Shown: positions 48,991 to 59,039 of the stretch, in pieces
Layout of the letters: every line of letters begins with the position of its first letter
Position numbering within the stretch: the first letter of the stretch is position 1
Source: an uncultured Lachnospiraceae bacterium
GTDB lineage: Bacteria > Bacillota > Clostridia > Lachnospirales > Lachnospiraceae
Reading direction: 5' to 3'
Assembly: GCA_910579935.1 (NCBI GenBank)
Contig: CAJTVQ010000014.1
Span: 14,920 to 78,919 of the forward strand
Length of the DNA: 64,000 bases
Program-made: the position numbers and the translations under genes
The notes under the pieces: model-generated
Databases searched by the model: none
The model's input: only the letters and a program-made list of their open reading frames with translations
What the model was told of the DNA's origin: nothing

Positions 48991-49764
48991 ATGAATGAGA
49001 TTTTAAGGAATATAGCTCCCCTTTTCAAAGGGATGGATAAGCGGGTTCATGCTTTCCGCAGAGATACTTACGGGGAATTATTCAAAGGATATCTGGATGA
49101 GAACAAAGCATTCTTTTCGGAATTGAACCGGGCGCTTGCAGCCGGTGAGGAAGGGGACCTTTCTTATGAGCTGCCGTCCGTGATCGCGGGATATGTGAAA
49201 GAAGAGCTGGAACAGATATCCGGAAAGCGGAAGCGTGAGGCGGCACAGCTTGACTACAATATGTTTATGGCGGTCTATTTCCTGCCTGCCATACTGGAAT
49301 GCAAACAGGAAAGTGCGCGGATGCTGGCAGGATGCATCTGTGCAATATGGGGGGAAACTTTTAAGGGGAACCGTATCCAGTGGGCGGATCATGCATCTAT
49401 TGTATCGGGGTTCCGCACGAAATTGTGCTATATTACGACGGCAGTATGCCAAAGTCTTCAAAAGCCGGAAGACTGCCATGAATTGGAACTACTGCGCGGA
49501 TACCGCGACGGTTACCTGCTTCAGAACGGTAAAGCCGCGCTGGTGGAGGAATATTATAATATAGCGCCGACCATTGTCAGGCGGATTGAGAAGCTGCCGG
49601 ATGCAAAGGAGAAGTATCTTTATATATGGGAGCGTTATCTGAAACCCTGTGTTGAGGCAATCGAAAACGGAGAATTGGAAGTCTGCGGGGCAGTCTATAC
49701 AGAGATGGTGGAGGAACTGAGGCAGCAGTTTCTGGTCACGGCTGCAATGAAGACAAAGAAATGA
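48991..49764 (+). CDS. Helical protein with a CFI-box-like C-terminal region
   Basis: A 257-residue soluble protein. The N-terminal half is helical and unrecognised (NIAPLFKGMDKRVHAFRRDT, YNMFMAVYFLPAILE). The C-terminal part CYITTAVCQSLQKPEDCHELELLRGYRD resembles the CFI-box-CTERM domain found at the end of many Lachnospiraceae proteins. Function unknown. The ATG at 48991 is preferred; a GTG at 48952 with AAAAGGAAAC is possible and would add 13 residues. Confidence 0.65.
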   Translation: MNEILRNIAPLFKGMDKRVHAFRRDTYGELFKGYLDENKAFFSELNRALAAGEEGDLSYELPSVIAGYVKEELEQISGKRKREAAQLDYNMFMAVYFLPAILECKQESARMLAGCICAIWGETFKGNRIQWADHASIVSGFRTKLCYITTAVCQSLQKPEDCHELELLRGYRDGYLLQNGKAALVEEYYNIAPTIVRRIEKLPDAKEKYLYIWERYLKPCVEAIENGELEVCGAVYTEMVEELRQQFLVTAAMKTKK

Positions 49765-49835
49765 AACGGGAAATGGAAATGTAAACGGAGCAGGCAATGT
49801 AAAGAAGGTAAACAGGACGGAAGGAAGAAAAAGGG

Positions 49836-51122
49836 ATGAAACAGGAAGGATATGGAAAAGGGACGATATGCATTCAGTCGGGGTGGAAGCCCAAAAACGG
49901 GGAACCCAGGGTTCTTCCCATTTACCAGAGTACGACATTTAAATATGAAACTTCGGAACAGATGGGGAGACTGTTTGATTTGGAAGAAAGCGGATTTTTC
50001 TATACCCGTCTGCAGAACCCGACCAATGAGTATGTGGCACGGAAGATATGCGAACTGGAAGGCGGCGCCGCGGCGATGCTCACTTCTTCCGGACAGGCTG
50101 CGAATTATTATGCGGTTTTCAATATCTGTGAGGCAGGTTCCCATGTGGTCATGTCTTCAACCGTATATGGCGGCACGTTCAATCTGCTGACGGTAACCAT
50201 GAAGAAAATGGGGATAGAGTGTACCGTAGTGGATCCGGATGCCCCGGAGGAAGAGCTGTGCAGGGCTTTTCGGGAGAATACCAGATGCGTGCTGGCGGAG
50301 ACGATCGCAAATCCCGCGCTGGTAGTGCTGGATATTGAGAAGTTTGCAAGGGTTGCTCATGCCCATCAGGTTCCGCTGATCGTGGATAATACGTTTGCAA
50401 CACCGATCAACTGCAATCCGTTTAAATGGGGAGCGGATATTGTCACCCATTCCACCAGCAAGTATATGGACGGACACGGAATGTGTGTGGGAGGCGCCAT
50501 TGTAGATTCCGGCAATTTTGACTGGATGGCATATCCCGGCAAATATCCCGGACTCTGCGAGCCGGACGAATCCTATCACGGTATAACCTATGCGGAGAAA
50601 TTCGGGAAGCTGGCTTACATTACAAAGGCGACTTCCCAGCTGATGCGGGACCTGGGTTCCATTCAGTCTCCGCAGAATGCGTTTCTGCTGAATGTGGGAT
50701 TGGAGACGCTGCATTTAAGGGTGCCGCGGCATTGTGAAAATGCTTTAAAAGTGGCGGAATATCTGGAAGGGCATGAAAAGGTAGCCTGGGTGAATTATCC
50801 GGGATTAAAGAGCAGCCGGTATTATGAACTGGCGAAAAAATATATGCCGGACGGAAGCTGCGGCGTGATTTCCTTTGGATTAAAAGGAGGAAGGAGTGCG
50901 GCTTCCGGGATGATGGATCGTTTAAGGCTGGCGGCAATCGTGACGCATGTGGCGGATGCCCGTACCTGTGTGCTGCATCCGGCCAGCCATACCCACAGGC
51001 AGATGAACGAGGAACAGCTGAGAGAGGCAGGGGTTGCCCCTGATTTGATCCGTTTATCCGTGGGAATTGAAAATGTGGATGATATCATAGGGGATTTGGA
51101 GCAGGCGCTTCGGGCGGAGTAA
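49836..51122 (+). CDS. metY: O-acetylhomoserine sulfhydrylase-type PLP enzyme
   Basis: A 428-residue Cys/Met metabolism PLP enzyme. TLQNPTNE-like YTRLQNPTNEYVARKI, MLTSSGQAANYYAV, VDNTFATPINCNPF and the PLP-lysine in THSTSKYMDGHG fit O-acetylhomoserine aminocarboxypropyltransferase (MetY), which makes homocysteine from O-acetylhomoserine and sulfide. A methionine gamma-lyase role cannot be excluded from sequence. No T-box or SAM riboswitch is visible before it. It stands apart from other methionine genes. Confidence 0.88.
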   Translation: MKQEGYGKGTICIQSGWKPKNGEPRVLPIYQSTTFKYETSEQMGRLFDLEESGFFYTRLQNPTNEYVARKICELEGGAAAMLTSSGQAANYYAVFNICEAGSHVVMSSTVYGGTFNLLTVTMKKMGIECTVVDPDAPEEELCRAFRENTRCVLAETIANPALVVLDIEKFARVAHAHQVPLIVDNTFATPINCNPFKWGADIVTHSTSKYMDGHGMCVGGAIVDSGNFDWMAYPGKYPGLCEPDESYHGITYAEKFGKLAYITKATSQLMRDLGSIQSPQNAFLLNVGLETLHLRVPRHCENALKVAEYLEGHEKVAWVNYPGLKSSRYYELAKKYMPDGSCGVISFGLKGGRSAASGMMDRLRLAAIVTHVADARTCVLHPASHTHRQMNEEQLREAGVAPDLIRLSVGIENVDDIIGDLEQALRAE

Positions 51123-51138
51123 CACAGGGAAAAAGAGC

Positions 51139-52665
51139 ATGAGCATGGAAATGAAGAAAACATGGTTAAGTTATCCGTTATGGCTTCTGTATGCCGTACT
51201 TGCGGGTGTGTCTATAATCACAAATCTTTTGTGGTTTGGTATTCATGTATGGGGAATTGGCTGGTATCCGACGCTGGCGGCAGTGGCCGCAGCGTTTTGC
51301 CTGGTTGCCGGCATATGGTTTGCCGGGCACCGGCTGGCATGCCGGATGGGGGAAAAACCGTCAGTCCGGCGTATCGGAAGGATGGCGGAATATATTCTGC
51401 TGCCGGGCCTGTGTCTGTCGGCTGCAGCCTGCCGTCTTTATTTGCTTGCTTTTTCTGCTGCGGGAAATATAGAGGGCGGCTTTTTCTATGATATGGCGTC
51501 TGTGAAGGCAGAAAGCGGAGTGCCGTGGATGGCCCACGGGGCTTCCTATATTTATACGAAGGCGCTTTCTTTCGTGCTTGCTTTTACCGGTAATAAAGAG
51601 GTGGCGGGAGCGGCGCTGCAGCTGGTCCTGCAGGTAATAGCCATCCTTGTTTTTTATGCGGCAGTAAGGCTTCTGGCCGGACGGACGGAAGCCTTGTGTG
51701 TACTGGCGGTTCTGGCCTTTGCCCGGAATTTATGTAACGGAGTCCGTTACCTGACACCGGAGACACTGTATTTCCTGCTATATGCGGCGGGGCTTCTGCT
51801 GTGCGGCCTGTACGGAAAACGAACGGCTGGTGCGGATGCGGGGGAAGGACGGTCCGGACAGATTGGGAAGTATGTCTTTCCGGCGGTGTGCGGATTATAC
51901 ATCGGCTATATGGGATTTTTGGATGTGTCGGGCTGGACGCTTCTTTTTCCGACGGCAGGTATCTGTGTGCGGAATCTGAAAAATGGAAGAGGGAAAAGGG
52001 CGCTGGTTTCGTTTGCGGTATGTGCGGGAGCCGCGGCTGCGGCTGCTTTGCTGGTTCTTGGTATAGACGCATGGTCAGCAGGGTATTCTTATGGGGAAAG
52101 ACTGTCCATGTGGCTGGCTTTTCCGGTGCGGAACTTTGCATTCCGGGATTTTTCCGTCTATTTGGAAAACGGGGCGCTTTTTTCCCGGATGCATCTGCTG
52201 AGCAGCCTGTTCGGGGCGCTTGTCCTCATCGGCTTTTGGTTTTCCAAAACGCAGAAGCAGGATGCCTGGGTGGTTCTGCTTTTGTTTTTGACCGTATGCC
52301 GTGTGTCCGGGTTTGGCGGTATGGATTATGGTTTTCTCTATACGGCGGTATGGGGGCTTCTGGCAGGAATCGGAATCCGTTCCATGGGAAAAGGGCAGGA
52401 AGACGCAGTGCAGGCGGATACTGCCGTGCAAACGCCAGCCGCGCAGACTGATACTGCCATGCAGGCGGCTGATACCGCGCTGGAGGATACTTCCCGGCAA
52501 ACGGCTGATACCGTGCAGACGGAACCGAAAGTGAAGTTTATTGAAAATCCGCTTCCTTTGCCGAAGAAGCATGTAAAACGGGAGATGACTTATGCAAAAG
52601 AGATTGCAGAAAGTGAAATGGATTTTGACATCCCTGTGAAAGAGGATGATGATTTTGATATATAA
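51139..52665 (+). CDS. Polytopic membrane protein of unknown function
   Basis: A 508-residue protein with about ten hydrophobic helices in the first 415 residues and a cytoplasmic tail. The layout recalls membrane glycosyltransferases of the GT39/ArnT type (an early aromatic loop with FYDMASVKAESGVPWM, short alternating helices), but I see no firm signature. The tail has Ala-Asp-Thr-Gln repeats (AQTDTAMQAADTA) and then a striking charged end, ENPLPLPKKHVKREMTYA and MDFDIPVKEDDDFDI. It begins 16 bp after metY. Confidence 0.6.
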   Translation: MSMEMKKTWLSYPLWLLYAVLAGVSIITNLLWFGIHVWGIGWYPTLAAVAAAFCLVAGIWFAGHRLACRMGEKPSVRRIGRMAEYILLPGLCLSAAACRLYLLAFSAAGNIEGGFFYDMASVKAESGVPWMAHGASYIYTKALSFVLAFTGNKEVAGAALQLVLQVIAILVFYAAVRLLAGRTEALCVLAVLAFARNLCNGVRYLTPETLYFLLYAAGLLLCGLYGKRTAGADAGEGRSGQIGKYVFPAVCGLYIGYMGFLDVSGWTLLFPTAGICVRNLKNGRGKRALVSFAVCAGAAAAAALLVLGIDAWSAGYSYGERLSMWLAFPVRNFAFRDFSVYLENGALFSRMHLLSSLFGALVLIGFWFSKTQKQDAWVVLLLFLTVCRVSGFGGMDYGFLYTAVWGLLAGIGIRSMGKGQEDAVQADTAVQTPAAQTDTAMQAADTALEDTSRQTADTVQTEPKVKFIENPLPLPKKHVKREMTYAKEIAESEMDFDIPVKEDDDFDI

Positions 52666-52699
52666 GGTATAAAAACAGGATTTCCAAGCAAACTATAGG

Positions 52700-52723
52700 A
52701 AACGGCAGATAAATCTGCCGTTT
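52700..52723 (+). terminator. Hairpin after the membrane protein gene
   Basis: AAACGGCAGA (52700-52709) pairs with TCTGCCGTTT (52714-52723). Only a three-T tail follows, so it is a weak terminator or processing site. Confidence 0.5.
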
Positions 52724-52767
52724 GCCGTAAAGGCAGAAAACGTTGACGGACGGAAAGGAAGACTGCT

Positions 52768-53499
52768 ATGGGAAATCAGAAAGGAAAGAATACCAAAAAC
52801 GAGGAGACGAAAGAAAAGGACAGCGGGAAGAAGACAGATGAGGAAAGGCAGCGTGACGAAAGGATTGAGAAAACCGGGCAGGTAACGCTGGATAAGAATG
52901 ACAGAAAGCACAAGATCCATCTGATCACGATCATAGGGGAAGTGGAAGGGCATGATAATTTAAACGGTACTTCCAAAACCACGAAGTATGAGCATGTACT
53001 GCCGGAACTGGCGGCAATCGAGGACAGCAGTGAGGTGGACGGCGTACTGATCCTTTTAAATACAATGGGCGGTGATGTGGAGGCGGGACTTGCCATTGCG
53101 GAAATGATCGCTTCTCTGAGCAAACCTACGGTGTCGCTGGTACTGGGGGGAAGCCATTCCATCGGAGTGCCGATCGCTACGAGTACGGATTATTCGTATA
53201 TCGTTCCGACCGGTACGATGGTGATCCATCCGGTGCGGATGAACGGGATGGTTATCGGGGTTCCCCAGACGTTTGATTATTTTAAGCAGATTCAGAACCG
53301 GATCACGGGGTTTGTCTGCGGGCACTGCAGGATCAGCAAATCCAGGCTGGAAGAGCTGATGATGGAAACGGGCGTGCTGACAAAGGACGTGGGAACCATA
53401 TTGGTCGGGCAGGAAGCGGTAAATGAAGGAATCATCAATGAGGTAGGGGGAATCAGGGAGGCGCTGGCACATCTTCATGAAATGATTGGTGACAATTAA
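52768..53499 (+). CDS. tepA: TepA-like ClpP-family protease
   Basis: A 243-residue ClpP/crotonase-fold protein. After a charged 45-residue start, it has LLNTMGGDVEAGLAIAEMIA, the nucleophile region GGSHSIGVPIAT and the histidine region TMVIHPVRMNG. This matches TepA (YmfB) of Bacillus, which also lies next to spoIIIE/ftsK. TepA is linked to protein translocation and signal peptide handling. The catalytic Ser and His are present. The ftsK promoter overlaps its end. Confidence 0.88.
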   Translation: MGNQKGKNTKNEETKEKDSGKKTDEERQRDERIEKTGQVTLDKNDRKHKIHLITIIGEVEGHDNLNGTSKTTKYEHVLPELAAIEDSSEVDGVLILLNTMGGDVEAGLAIAEMIASLSKPTVSLVLGGSHSIGVPIATSTDYSYIVPTGTMVIHPVRMNGMVIGVPQTFDYFKQIQNRITGFVCGHCRISKSRLEELMMETGVLTKDVGTILVGQEAVNEGIINEVGGIREALAHLHEMIGDN

Positions 53500-53517
53500 T
53501 CTTTTAAATGCTATACT
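53489..53517 (+). promoter_or_regulatory. Promoter of ftsK
   Basis: GTGACA (53489-53494), 17 bp, TGC then TATACT (53512-53517), an extended -10. It overlaps the tepA stop codon. Confidence 0.65.
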
Positions 53518-53568
53518 GTATAAGTTGAGAAAGCTGTGCAGAAGCATGTAAGTATGGGAGGCATAAGT

Positions 53569-56334
53569 ATGGCATCCGGACAGGGTAGCAGGAAAGGTAC
53601 TGGAAGAAAAAGTCCATCGGGAAAGAACCGGAAGAACACGTCCGCAGGCAGGAGTGTGAGACAGAGCGAACCGATGGATGTTGCAATTAAAAATGAAGTG
53701 ATACTGATCGGAATATTCGCACTGGCAGTTTTTTTGTTTTTATGTAATTTCGGCATCGTAGGCGTAATGGGCGATATGGTCAGCGATGTGATGTTCGGTA
53801 TTTTGGGAGTGACTTCTTATGTGGCGCCGGTGTTGTTTTTTCTGGCAGTGGCGTTCAGCATTTCGAATAAAGGAAACAGTATTGCGGTCAGAAAACTGGT
53901 GGCGGCGGTGATACTGTTCCTGCTTGTCGGGATGACCTGTGATTTATTGACGGGAGCATGGAATGACAGCTCCTTTTATCGTGCAAAAGATTTGTATGAG
54001 CGGTGCAGCGGGAATCACAGCGGCGGCGGCCTGCTGGGCGGAACGCTGGCGTTCCTGTCCTATCATTTTCTTTCCATGGTGGGGACTGTGCTGCTGATCG
54101 TCGTGCTGGCGGTTATCTGCATTGTGATCATAACGGAGAAATCCGTGATGGGCGGTGTGAAAAACGGCGGACAGCGTGTATACGAGAAAACAAAAGAGGA
54201 TGCATACAACCGCAGGGAACGGGTACAGAGAAGGCGGGAAGAGCAGGAAGAGCTTCGCAAAAACAGGGAAGAGGAGCGAAGACTGAAGGAAGAGGCAAAG
54301 GAAAACGAGAAGATTCTCCGGATGGATAAGAAAGTATCCGGGGTTATGCTGGATACGACACTGACTGCCAAAGAAGAAAAAGATTCTGTCATGCAGGTAC
54401 GGGATGATATCCATGAAATTGTTTTAAATGATCTGGACGAACTGACGGTGAAGGAAGAGGAAGTAGTGGCAGAAAAGGCAGGCGAAACGGAACTTCCGAT
54501 GGAATTTGACAAGATACATATTACCTCGGCATATCAGACGGAAGCGGAACCGGAAGCAGACGGGCATACAGGGCTGTCGGAAGCAGGGGAGGACGGATAT
54601 CAGGAAATACCGGCGGGAAGTCTTGGAAGTCCGGAAGCGGGGCAGGCAGAAGATTTCATGCAGGATTCCGCGGAAGCTTCCGCCGGATTCGGAAAACAGG
54701 CCGGGGAAGGCATGGAAATTGCGGAAGTGCAAAGGGGAGTGAAGCGGTCCCGTCCCGCTGCCAGACCGGCGGAGAAAACCGGTGAGGCTGGAACGGAAGA
54801 TGCGGCTTTAGGGAACATCGGGCAGGAAAGGAGACGTGCGCAGGAAGCGGTACCGAAGAAATATATCTTCCCGCCTTTAAAATTGCTGAAAAAAGGGGCG
54901 AATACCGCAAACGGAGATTCCGCCATGCAGCTGAAACAGACGGCCATGCATCTGCAGCAGACGCTGGCTACATTCGGGGTACGGGTGACGATTACGGATA
55001 TCAGCCAGGGACCTACGGTAACGCGGTATGAACTGCAGCCGGAACAGGGAGTGAAGGTGAGCAAGATTGTAGGGCTGGCGGACGATATCAAGCTGAATCT
55101 GGCGGCTACCGATATTCGTATCGAGGCGCCTATTCCGGGAAAGGCGGCGATAGGGATAGAAGTGCCGAACAAGGAGAATTCTGCCGTTGCGCTGCGGGAT
55201 TTGCTGGAAGCCAGGGAATTTAAGGAGTTTTCTTCTAATCTTGCCTTTGCGGTAGGTAAGGACATCGGAGGAAAAACGGTGGTGACGGATATTGAGAAAA
55301 TGCCCCATATGCTCATTGCCGGTTCCACCGGTTCCGGAAAATCGGTATGTATCAATACGCTGATCATGAGTATTTTGTATAAGGCGCATCCGGATGACGT
55401 CAAGCTTATCATGGTAGATCCGAAGGTAGTGGAATTAAGCGTATATAACGGGATTCCCCATCTGATGATCCCGGTAGTGACGGATCCGAAGAAAGCAGCG
55501 GCAGCGCTGCACTGGGGTGTGGCGGAAATGACGGAGCGTTATAAGAAATTTGCGGATTTTAACGTGCGGAACCTGAAGGGATACAATAAGACGGTGGAAT
55601 CCATGAAGGAGCGGGGGGAAGATGCCCCGGCAAAGATGCCCCAGATCGTCATTATTGTGGATGAGCTTGCAGACCTGATGATGGTGGCTCCGGGAGAAGT
55701 GGAGGAATCCATCTGCCGTCTGGCCCAGCTGGCGAGGGCTGCCGGCATTCATTTGATCATTGCCACGCAGCGGCCTTCCGTGGATGTCATTACGGGTCTG
55801 ATCAAGGCGAATATGCCCAGCCGTGTGGCATTTGCGGTTTCCAGCGGTGTGGATTCCAGGACGATTCTGGATATGAACGGTGCGGAAAAGCTGTTGGGAA
55901 AGGGCGACATGCTCTTTTATCCGCAGGGTTATCCGAAGCCGGCCAGGATTCAGGGGGCGTTTGTTTCCGATTCGGAAGTGTCCGATGTGGTGGACTTTTT
56001 GAAAAATCAGGCAATCGGCAATGTATACAGCGAAGACGTGGAAGCGCAGATCAAGACAATGGGAAGCGCACCGGCGGGCGGCAGTGCGGGAGGCGGCGGT
56101 GAAGGGAGCGGGTTCGATCAGTATTTTGCTGATGCCGGCAAGTTTATTATCGAAAAGGACAAGGCCTCCATCGGTATGCTGCAAAGGGTGTTTAAAATAG
56201 GTTTTAACCGTGCCGCGCGTATTATGGACCAGTTGTGTGAAGCGGGAGTGGTAGGGGAAGAAGAAGGGACGAAGCCGCGGAAAGTGCTGATGAGTATGGA
56301 AGAGTTTGAGCAGTTTATAGAGGAAATGGTGTAA
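53569..56334 (+). CDS. ftsK: DNA translocase FtsK/SpoIIIE
   Basis: A 921-residue translocase that moves chromosomal DNA through the septum. About four membrane helices occupy residues 40-200, followed by a coiled, charged linker. The motor has Walker A GSTGSGKS (585-592), Walker B IVIIVDELADLMM and IATQRPSVDVITG. The C-terminal gamma domain (ASIGMLQRVFKIGFNRAARI) reads chromosome polarity sequences. The ATG at 53569 follows GGGAGG. Placement after tepA is the Firmicutes order. Confidence 0.96.
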   Translation: MASGQGSRKGTGRKSPSGKNRKNTSAGRSVRQSEPMDVAIKNEVILIGIFALAVFLFLCNFGIVGVMGDMVSDVMFGILGVTSYVAPVLFFLAVAFSISNKGNSIAVRKLVAAVILFLLVGMTCDLLTGAWNDSSFYRAKDLYERCSGNHSGGGLLGGTLAFLSYHFLSMVGTVLLIVVLAVICIVIITEKSVMGGVKNGGQRVYEKTKEDAYNRRERVQRRREEQEELRKNREEERRLKEEAKENEKILRMDKKVSGVMLDTTLTAKEEKDSVMQVRDDIHEIVLNDLDELTVKEEEVVAEKAGETELPMEFDKIHITSAYQTEAEPEADGHTGLSEAGEDGYQEIPAGSLGSPEAGQAEDFMQDSAEASAGFGKQAGEGMEIAEVQRGVKRSRPAARPAEKTGEAGTEDAALGNIGQERRRAQEAVPKKYIFPPLKLLKKGANTANGDSAMQLKQTAMHLQQTLATFGVRVTITDISQGPTVTRYELQPEQGVKVSKIVGLADDIKLNLAATDIRIEAPIPGKAAIGIEVPNKENSAVALRDLLEAREFKEFSSNLAFAVGKDIGGKTVVTDIEKMPHMLIAGSTGSGKSVCINTLIMSILYKAHPDDVKLIMVDPKVVELSVYNGIPHLMIPVVTDPKKAAAALHWGVAEMTERYKKFADFNVRNLKGYNKTVESMKERGEDAPAKMPQIVIIVDELADLMMVAPGEVEESICRLAQLARAAGIHLIIATQRPSVDVITGLIKANMPSRVAFAVSSGVDSRTILDMNGAEKLLGKGDMLFYPQGYPKPARIQGAFVSDSEVSDVVDFLKNQAIGNVYSEDVEAQIKTMGSAPAGGSAGGGGEGSGFDQYFADAGKFIIEKDKASIGMLQRVFKIGFNRAARIMDQLCEAGVVGEEEGTKPRKVLMSMEEFEQFIEEMV

Positions 56335-56393
56335 GATGCACAACGGAAACACTGGAATATTGGAATAATGCTAACCGGAAAGGAATTGGTAGG

Positions 56394-58064
56394 ATGAAAA
56401 CGGATATTCAGATTGCACAGGAAGCTGTGATGGAACCGATCGTTGAAGTGGCAAAGAGGCTTCATATAGAAGCGGATGACTTGGAATTATACGGGAAATA
56501 CAAGGCTAAGATTTCGGATGGATATCTGAAAAAGGCGGAAGGGAATCCGGACGGAAAGCTGATCCTGGTAACGGCCATCAATCCGACGCCTGCAGGAGAG
56601 GGGAAGACGACGGTCAGCGTAGGACTGGGTCAGGCGTTTGGCAGACTGGGAAAAAAGGCGGTCATCGCTTTGCGGGAGCCGTCGCTTGGTCCCTGTTTCG
56701 GTATTAAAGGAGGGGCTGCCGGGGGCGGTTATGCCCAGGTGGTGCCGATGGAAGACCTGAACCTGCATTTTACCGGGGATTTCCATGCCATTACGTCGGC
56801 GAATAACCTGCTGGCGGCGATGCTGGATAACCATATTCAGCAGGGGAACGCGCTGGAAATCGATACCAGGCAGGTGGTTTGGAAGCGGTGTCTGGATATG
56901 AACGACCGGGTGCTGCGCAATATTGTGGTAGGAATGGGCGGAAAAGCGGACGGCGTGGTCAGGGAGGATCATTTCGTGATCACCGTGGCTTCCGAAATCA
57001 TGGCAGTGCTCTGCCTTTCCGAAGACATGGAAGATATGAAGGAACGGCTGGGCAGGATGGTAGTGGCGTATAACAGGCAGGGAGAGCCGGTGACGGCAGC
57101 GGACCTTCAGGCAGTAGGCGCTATGGCGGCGCTGCTGAAGGATGCGCTGAAGCCGAATCTGATCCAGACTTTGGAGCATACGCCGGCACTGATACACGGA
57201 GGGCCTTTTGCCAATATCGCTCACGGATGTAATTCCGTACGGGCTACGAAAGCAGCTTTGAAAATGGCGGATTATTGTATTACGGAAGCCGGATTCGGCG
57301 CGGATCTGGGCGCGGAAAAATTTTTCGACATAAAATGCCGGATAGCGGGGCTGAAGCCGGATGCGGTGGTTTTGGTCGCAACCGTAAGGGCGTTAAAGTA
57401 TAACGGCGGAGTGGCAAAGGCGGATCTAACGGAAGAAAATCTGGAAGCTTTGGCAAAGGGAATTGTAAATCTGGAAAAGCATATTGAAAACCTGCAGAAA
57501 TATAAAGTGCCGGTGGTGGTGGCATTGAATTCGTTTGTCACGGATACCGAGGCGGAAGTAAGTTACGTGAAGGAGTTCTGCGAAGAAAGAAACTGTGAAT
57601 TTGCTTTGGCGGAAGTATGGGAAAAGGGAGGAGAAGGCGGCACGGCGCTGGCGGAGAAAGTGCTCAGGACACTGGAAACGAAAGAAAGCCATTTTGAACC
57701 GCTTTATGGGGACGCACTTACTTTAAAGGAAAAAATAGAAACGGTGGCGAAGGAAATTTACGGGGCAGGTGCGGTCAGTTATGCGTCTGCTGCGCAGCTC
57801 CAGTTAAAAAGGCTGGAGGAATTGGGATTCGGGGGACTTCCGGTCTGTATGGCCAAAACCCAGTATTCCCTGTCGGATGATCCGGCTTTACTGGGCCGTC
57901 CGGAAGGTTATACGATGCAGGTGAGAGAGGTTTATGTATCCGCCGGGGCAGGATTCGTAGTGGCGCTGACCGGAGCGGTAATGACCATGCCGGGTCTGCC
58001 GGGAAAGCCGGCCGCACTGCATATTGATGTGGATAAAGACGGCGTTATTACCGGACTGTTTTAG
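56394..58064 (+). CDS. fhs: Formate--tetrahydrofolate ligase
   Basis: A 556-residue one-carbon enzyme: formate + THF + ATP to 10-formyl-THF. The P-loop is TPAGEGKTTVSVGLGQAF near residue 65; RLGKKAVIALREPSLGPCFG and the C-terminal GMTMPGLP-like MTMPGLPGKPAA are typical. In acetogens it feeds the methyl branch; in others it serves purine and formyl-Met-tRNA synthesis. With folD next, one-carbon flux between formate and methylene-THF is complete. No other Wood-Ljungdahl gene is here. Confidence 0.97.
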   Translation: MKTDIQIAQEAVMEPIVEVAKRLHIEADDLELYGKYKAKISDGYLKKAEGNPDGKLILVTAINPTPAGEGKTTVSVGLGQAFGRLGKKAVIALREPSLGPCFGIKGGAAGGGYAQVVPMEDLNLHFTGDFHAITSANNLLAAMLDNHIQQGNALEIDTRQVVWKRCLDMNDRVLRNIVVGMGGKADGVVREDHFVITVASEIMAVLCLSEDMEDMKERLGRMVVAYNRQGEPVTAADLQAVGAMAALLKDALKPNLIQTLEHTPALIHGGPFANIAHGCNSVRATKAALKMADYCITEAGFGADLGAEKFFDIKCRIAGLKPDAVVLVATVRALKYNGGVAKADLTEENLEALAKGIVNLEKHIENLQKYKVPVVVALNSFVTDTEAEVSYVKEFCEERNCEFALAEVWEKGGEGGTALAEKVLRTLETKESHFEPLYGDALTLKEKIETVAKEIYGAGAVSYASAAQLQLKRLEELGFGGLPVCMAKTQYSLSDDPALLGRPEGYTMQVREVYVSAGAGFVVALTGAVMTMPGLPGKPAALHIDVDKDGVITGLF

Positions 58065-58175
58065 GCGTTTTGCATTAGGAGGGTCCGTAGCAGGTTTTGC
58101 GGGAACAGGACGGAAGAGGCATGGAAGAAGTGTGGAATTAAGAAGCATAGTATAAAGGAAAGGACGGGATGGAAG

Positions 58176-59024
58176 ATGGCACGGATGATCGACGGAAAGG
58201 CAATTTCCGCACAGATAAAGGATGAACTGAAGGAAAAAGTGGCGGCTATGAAGGCAGAGGGCGTGGAAGTGACGCTTGCCGTAATTCAGGTGGGCAGCGA
58301 TCCGGCTTCCAGCGTGTATGTAGGCAATAAGAAGAAAGCATGCGGATACATAGGAATCGGTTCCCTTGCTTACGAACTGCCGGAGGAAACTTCTGAGCAG
58401 GAACTGCTGGATTTGATAGAAGAATTAAACGGCAGGAAGGATGTGAACGGAATTCTTGTGCAGCTGCCTCTTCCGAAACATATTGATGAGGATAAGGTGA
58501 TAGCGGCGATCCATCCGGATAAGGATGTGGACGGATTCCATCCCCAGAGTGTGGGGAAGCTGTGTATCGGTCAGCCGGGTTTCGTATCCTGTACGCCGGC
58601 AGGCATTATCCAGCTGTTGAAGCGTTCCGGTATTGAGATAGCAGGGAAAGAGTGTGTGGTGATCGGAAGAAGCAATATTGTCGGCAAACCTATGGCGCTG
58701 CTTCTTCTGAGGGAGAATGGAACCGTTACGGTGTCGCATTCGAAAACGGAGAATCTGAAGGAAGTGGCCAGACGGGCGGATATTCTCGTGGCGGCAGTCG
58801 GCAGACCGAAGATGATTACCAGAGATTACGTGAAAGAAGGAGCGGTTGTCATAGATGTGGGGATTCACCGGAATGAAAACAATAAACTGTGCGGAGACGT
58901 GGATTTTGAAGACGTGGCATCTGTGTGCAGTGCAATAACACCGGTTCCGGGCGGTGTAGGACCTATGACGATAGCGATGCTGATGAACAATTGTGTGGAG
59001 TCAGTGAAGCTTCAGGCGAAGTAA
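58176..59024 (+). CDS. folD: Methylenetetrahydrofolate dehydrogenase / cyclohydrolase
   Basis: A 282-residue bifunctional FolD. It has the folate-binding VGSDPASSVYVGNKKKAC with the catalytic Lys, LVQLPLPKHIDE, DVDGFHPQSVG and the NADP-binding VIGRSNIVGKPMALLL, then TPVPGGVGPMTIAMLM. It interconverts methylene-, methenyl- and formyl-THF and partners Fhs upstream. The 111-bp gap contains no terminator I can see. Confidence 0.97.
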   Translation: MARMIDGKAISAQIKDELKEKVAAMKAEGVEVTLAVIQVGSDPASSVYVGNKKKACGYIGIGSLAYELPEETSEQELLDLIEELNGRKDVNGILVQLPLPKHIDEDKVIAAIHPDKDVDGFHPQSVGKLCIGQPGFVSCTPAGIIQLLKRSGIEIAGKECVVIGRSNIVGKPMALLLLRENGTVTVSHSKTENLKEVARRADILVAAVGRPKMITRDYVKEGAVVIDVGIHRNENNKLCGDVDFEDVASVCSAITPVPGGVGPMTIAMLMNNCVESVKLQAK

Positions 59025-59039
59025 GAAAGGTAGTCGGTT

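Noticed and set aside
49765..49835. A T-box or SAM riboswitch before metY
   Set aside because: The gap is about 70 bp of purine-rich sequence with no conserved blocks or terminator.
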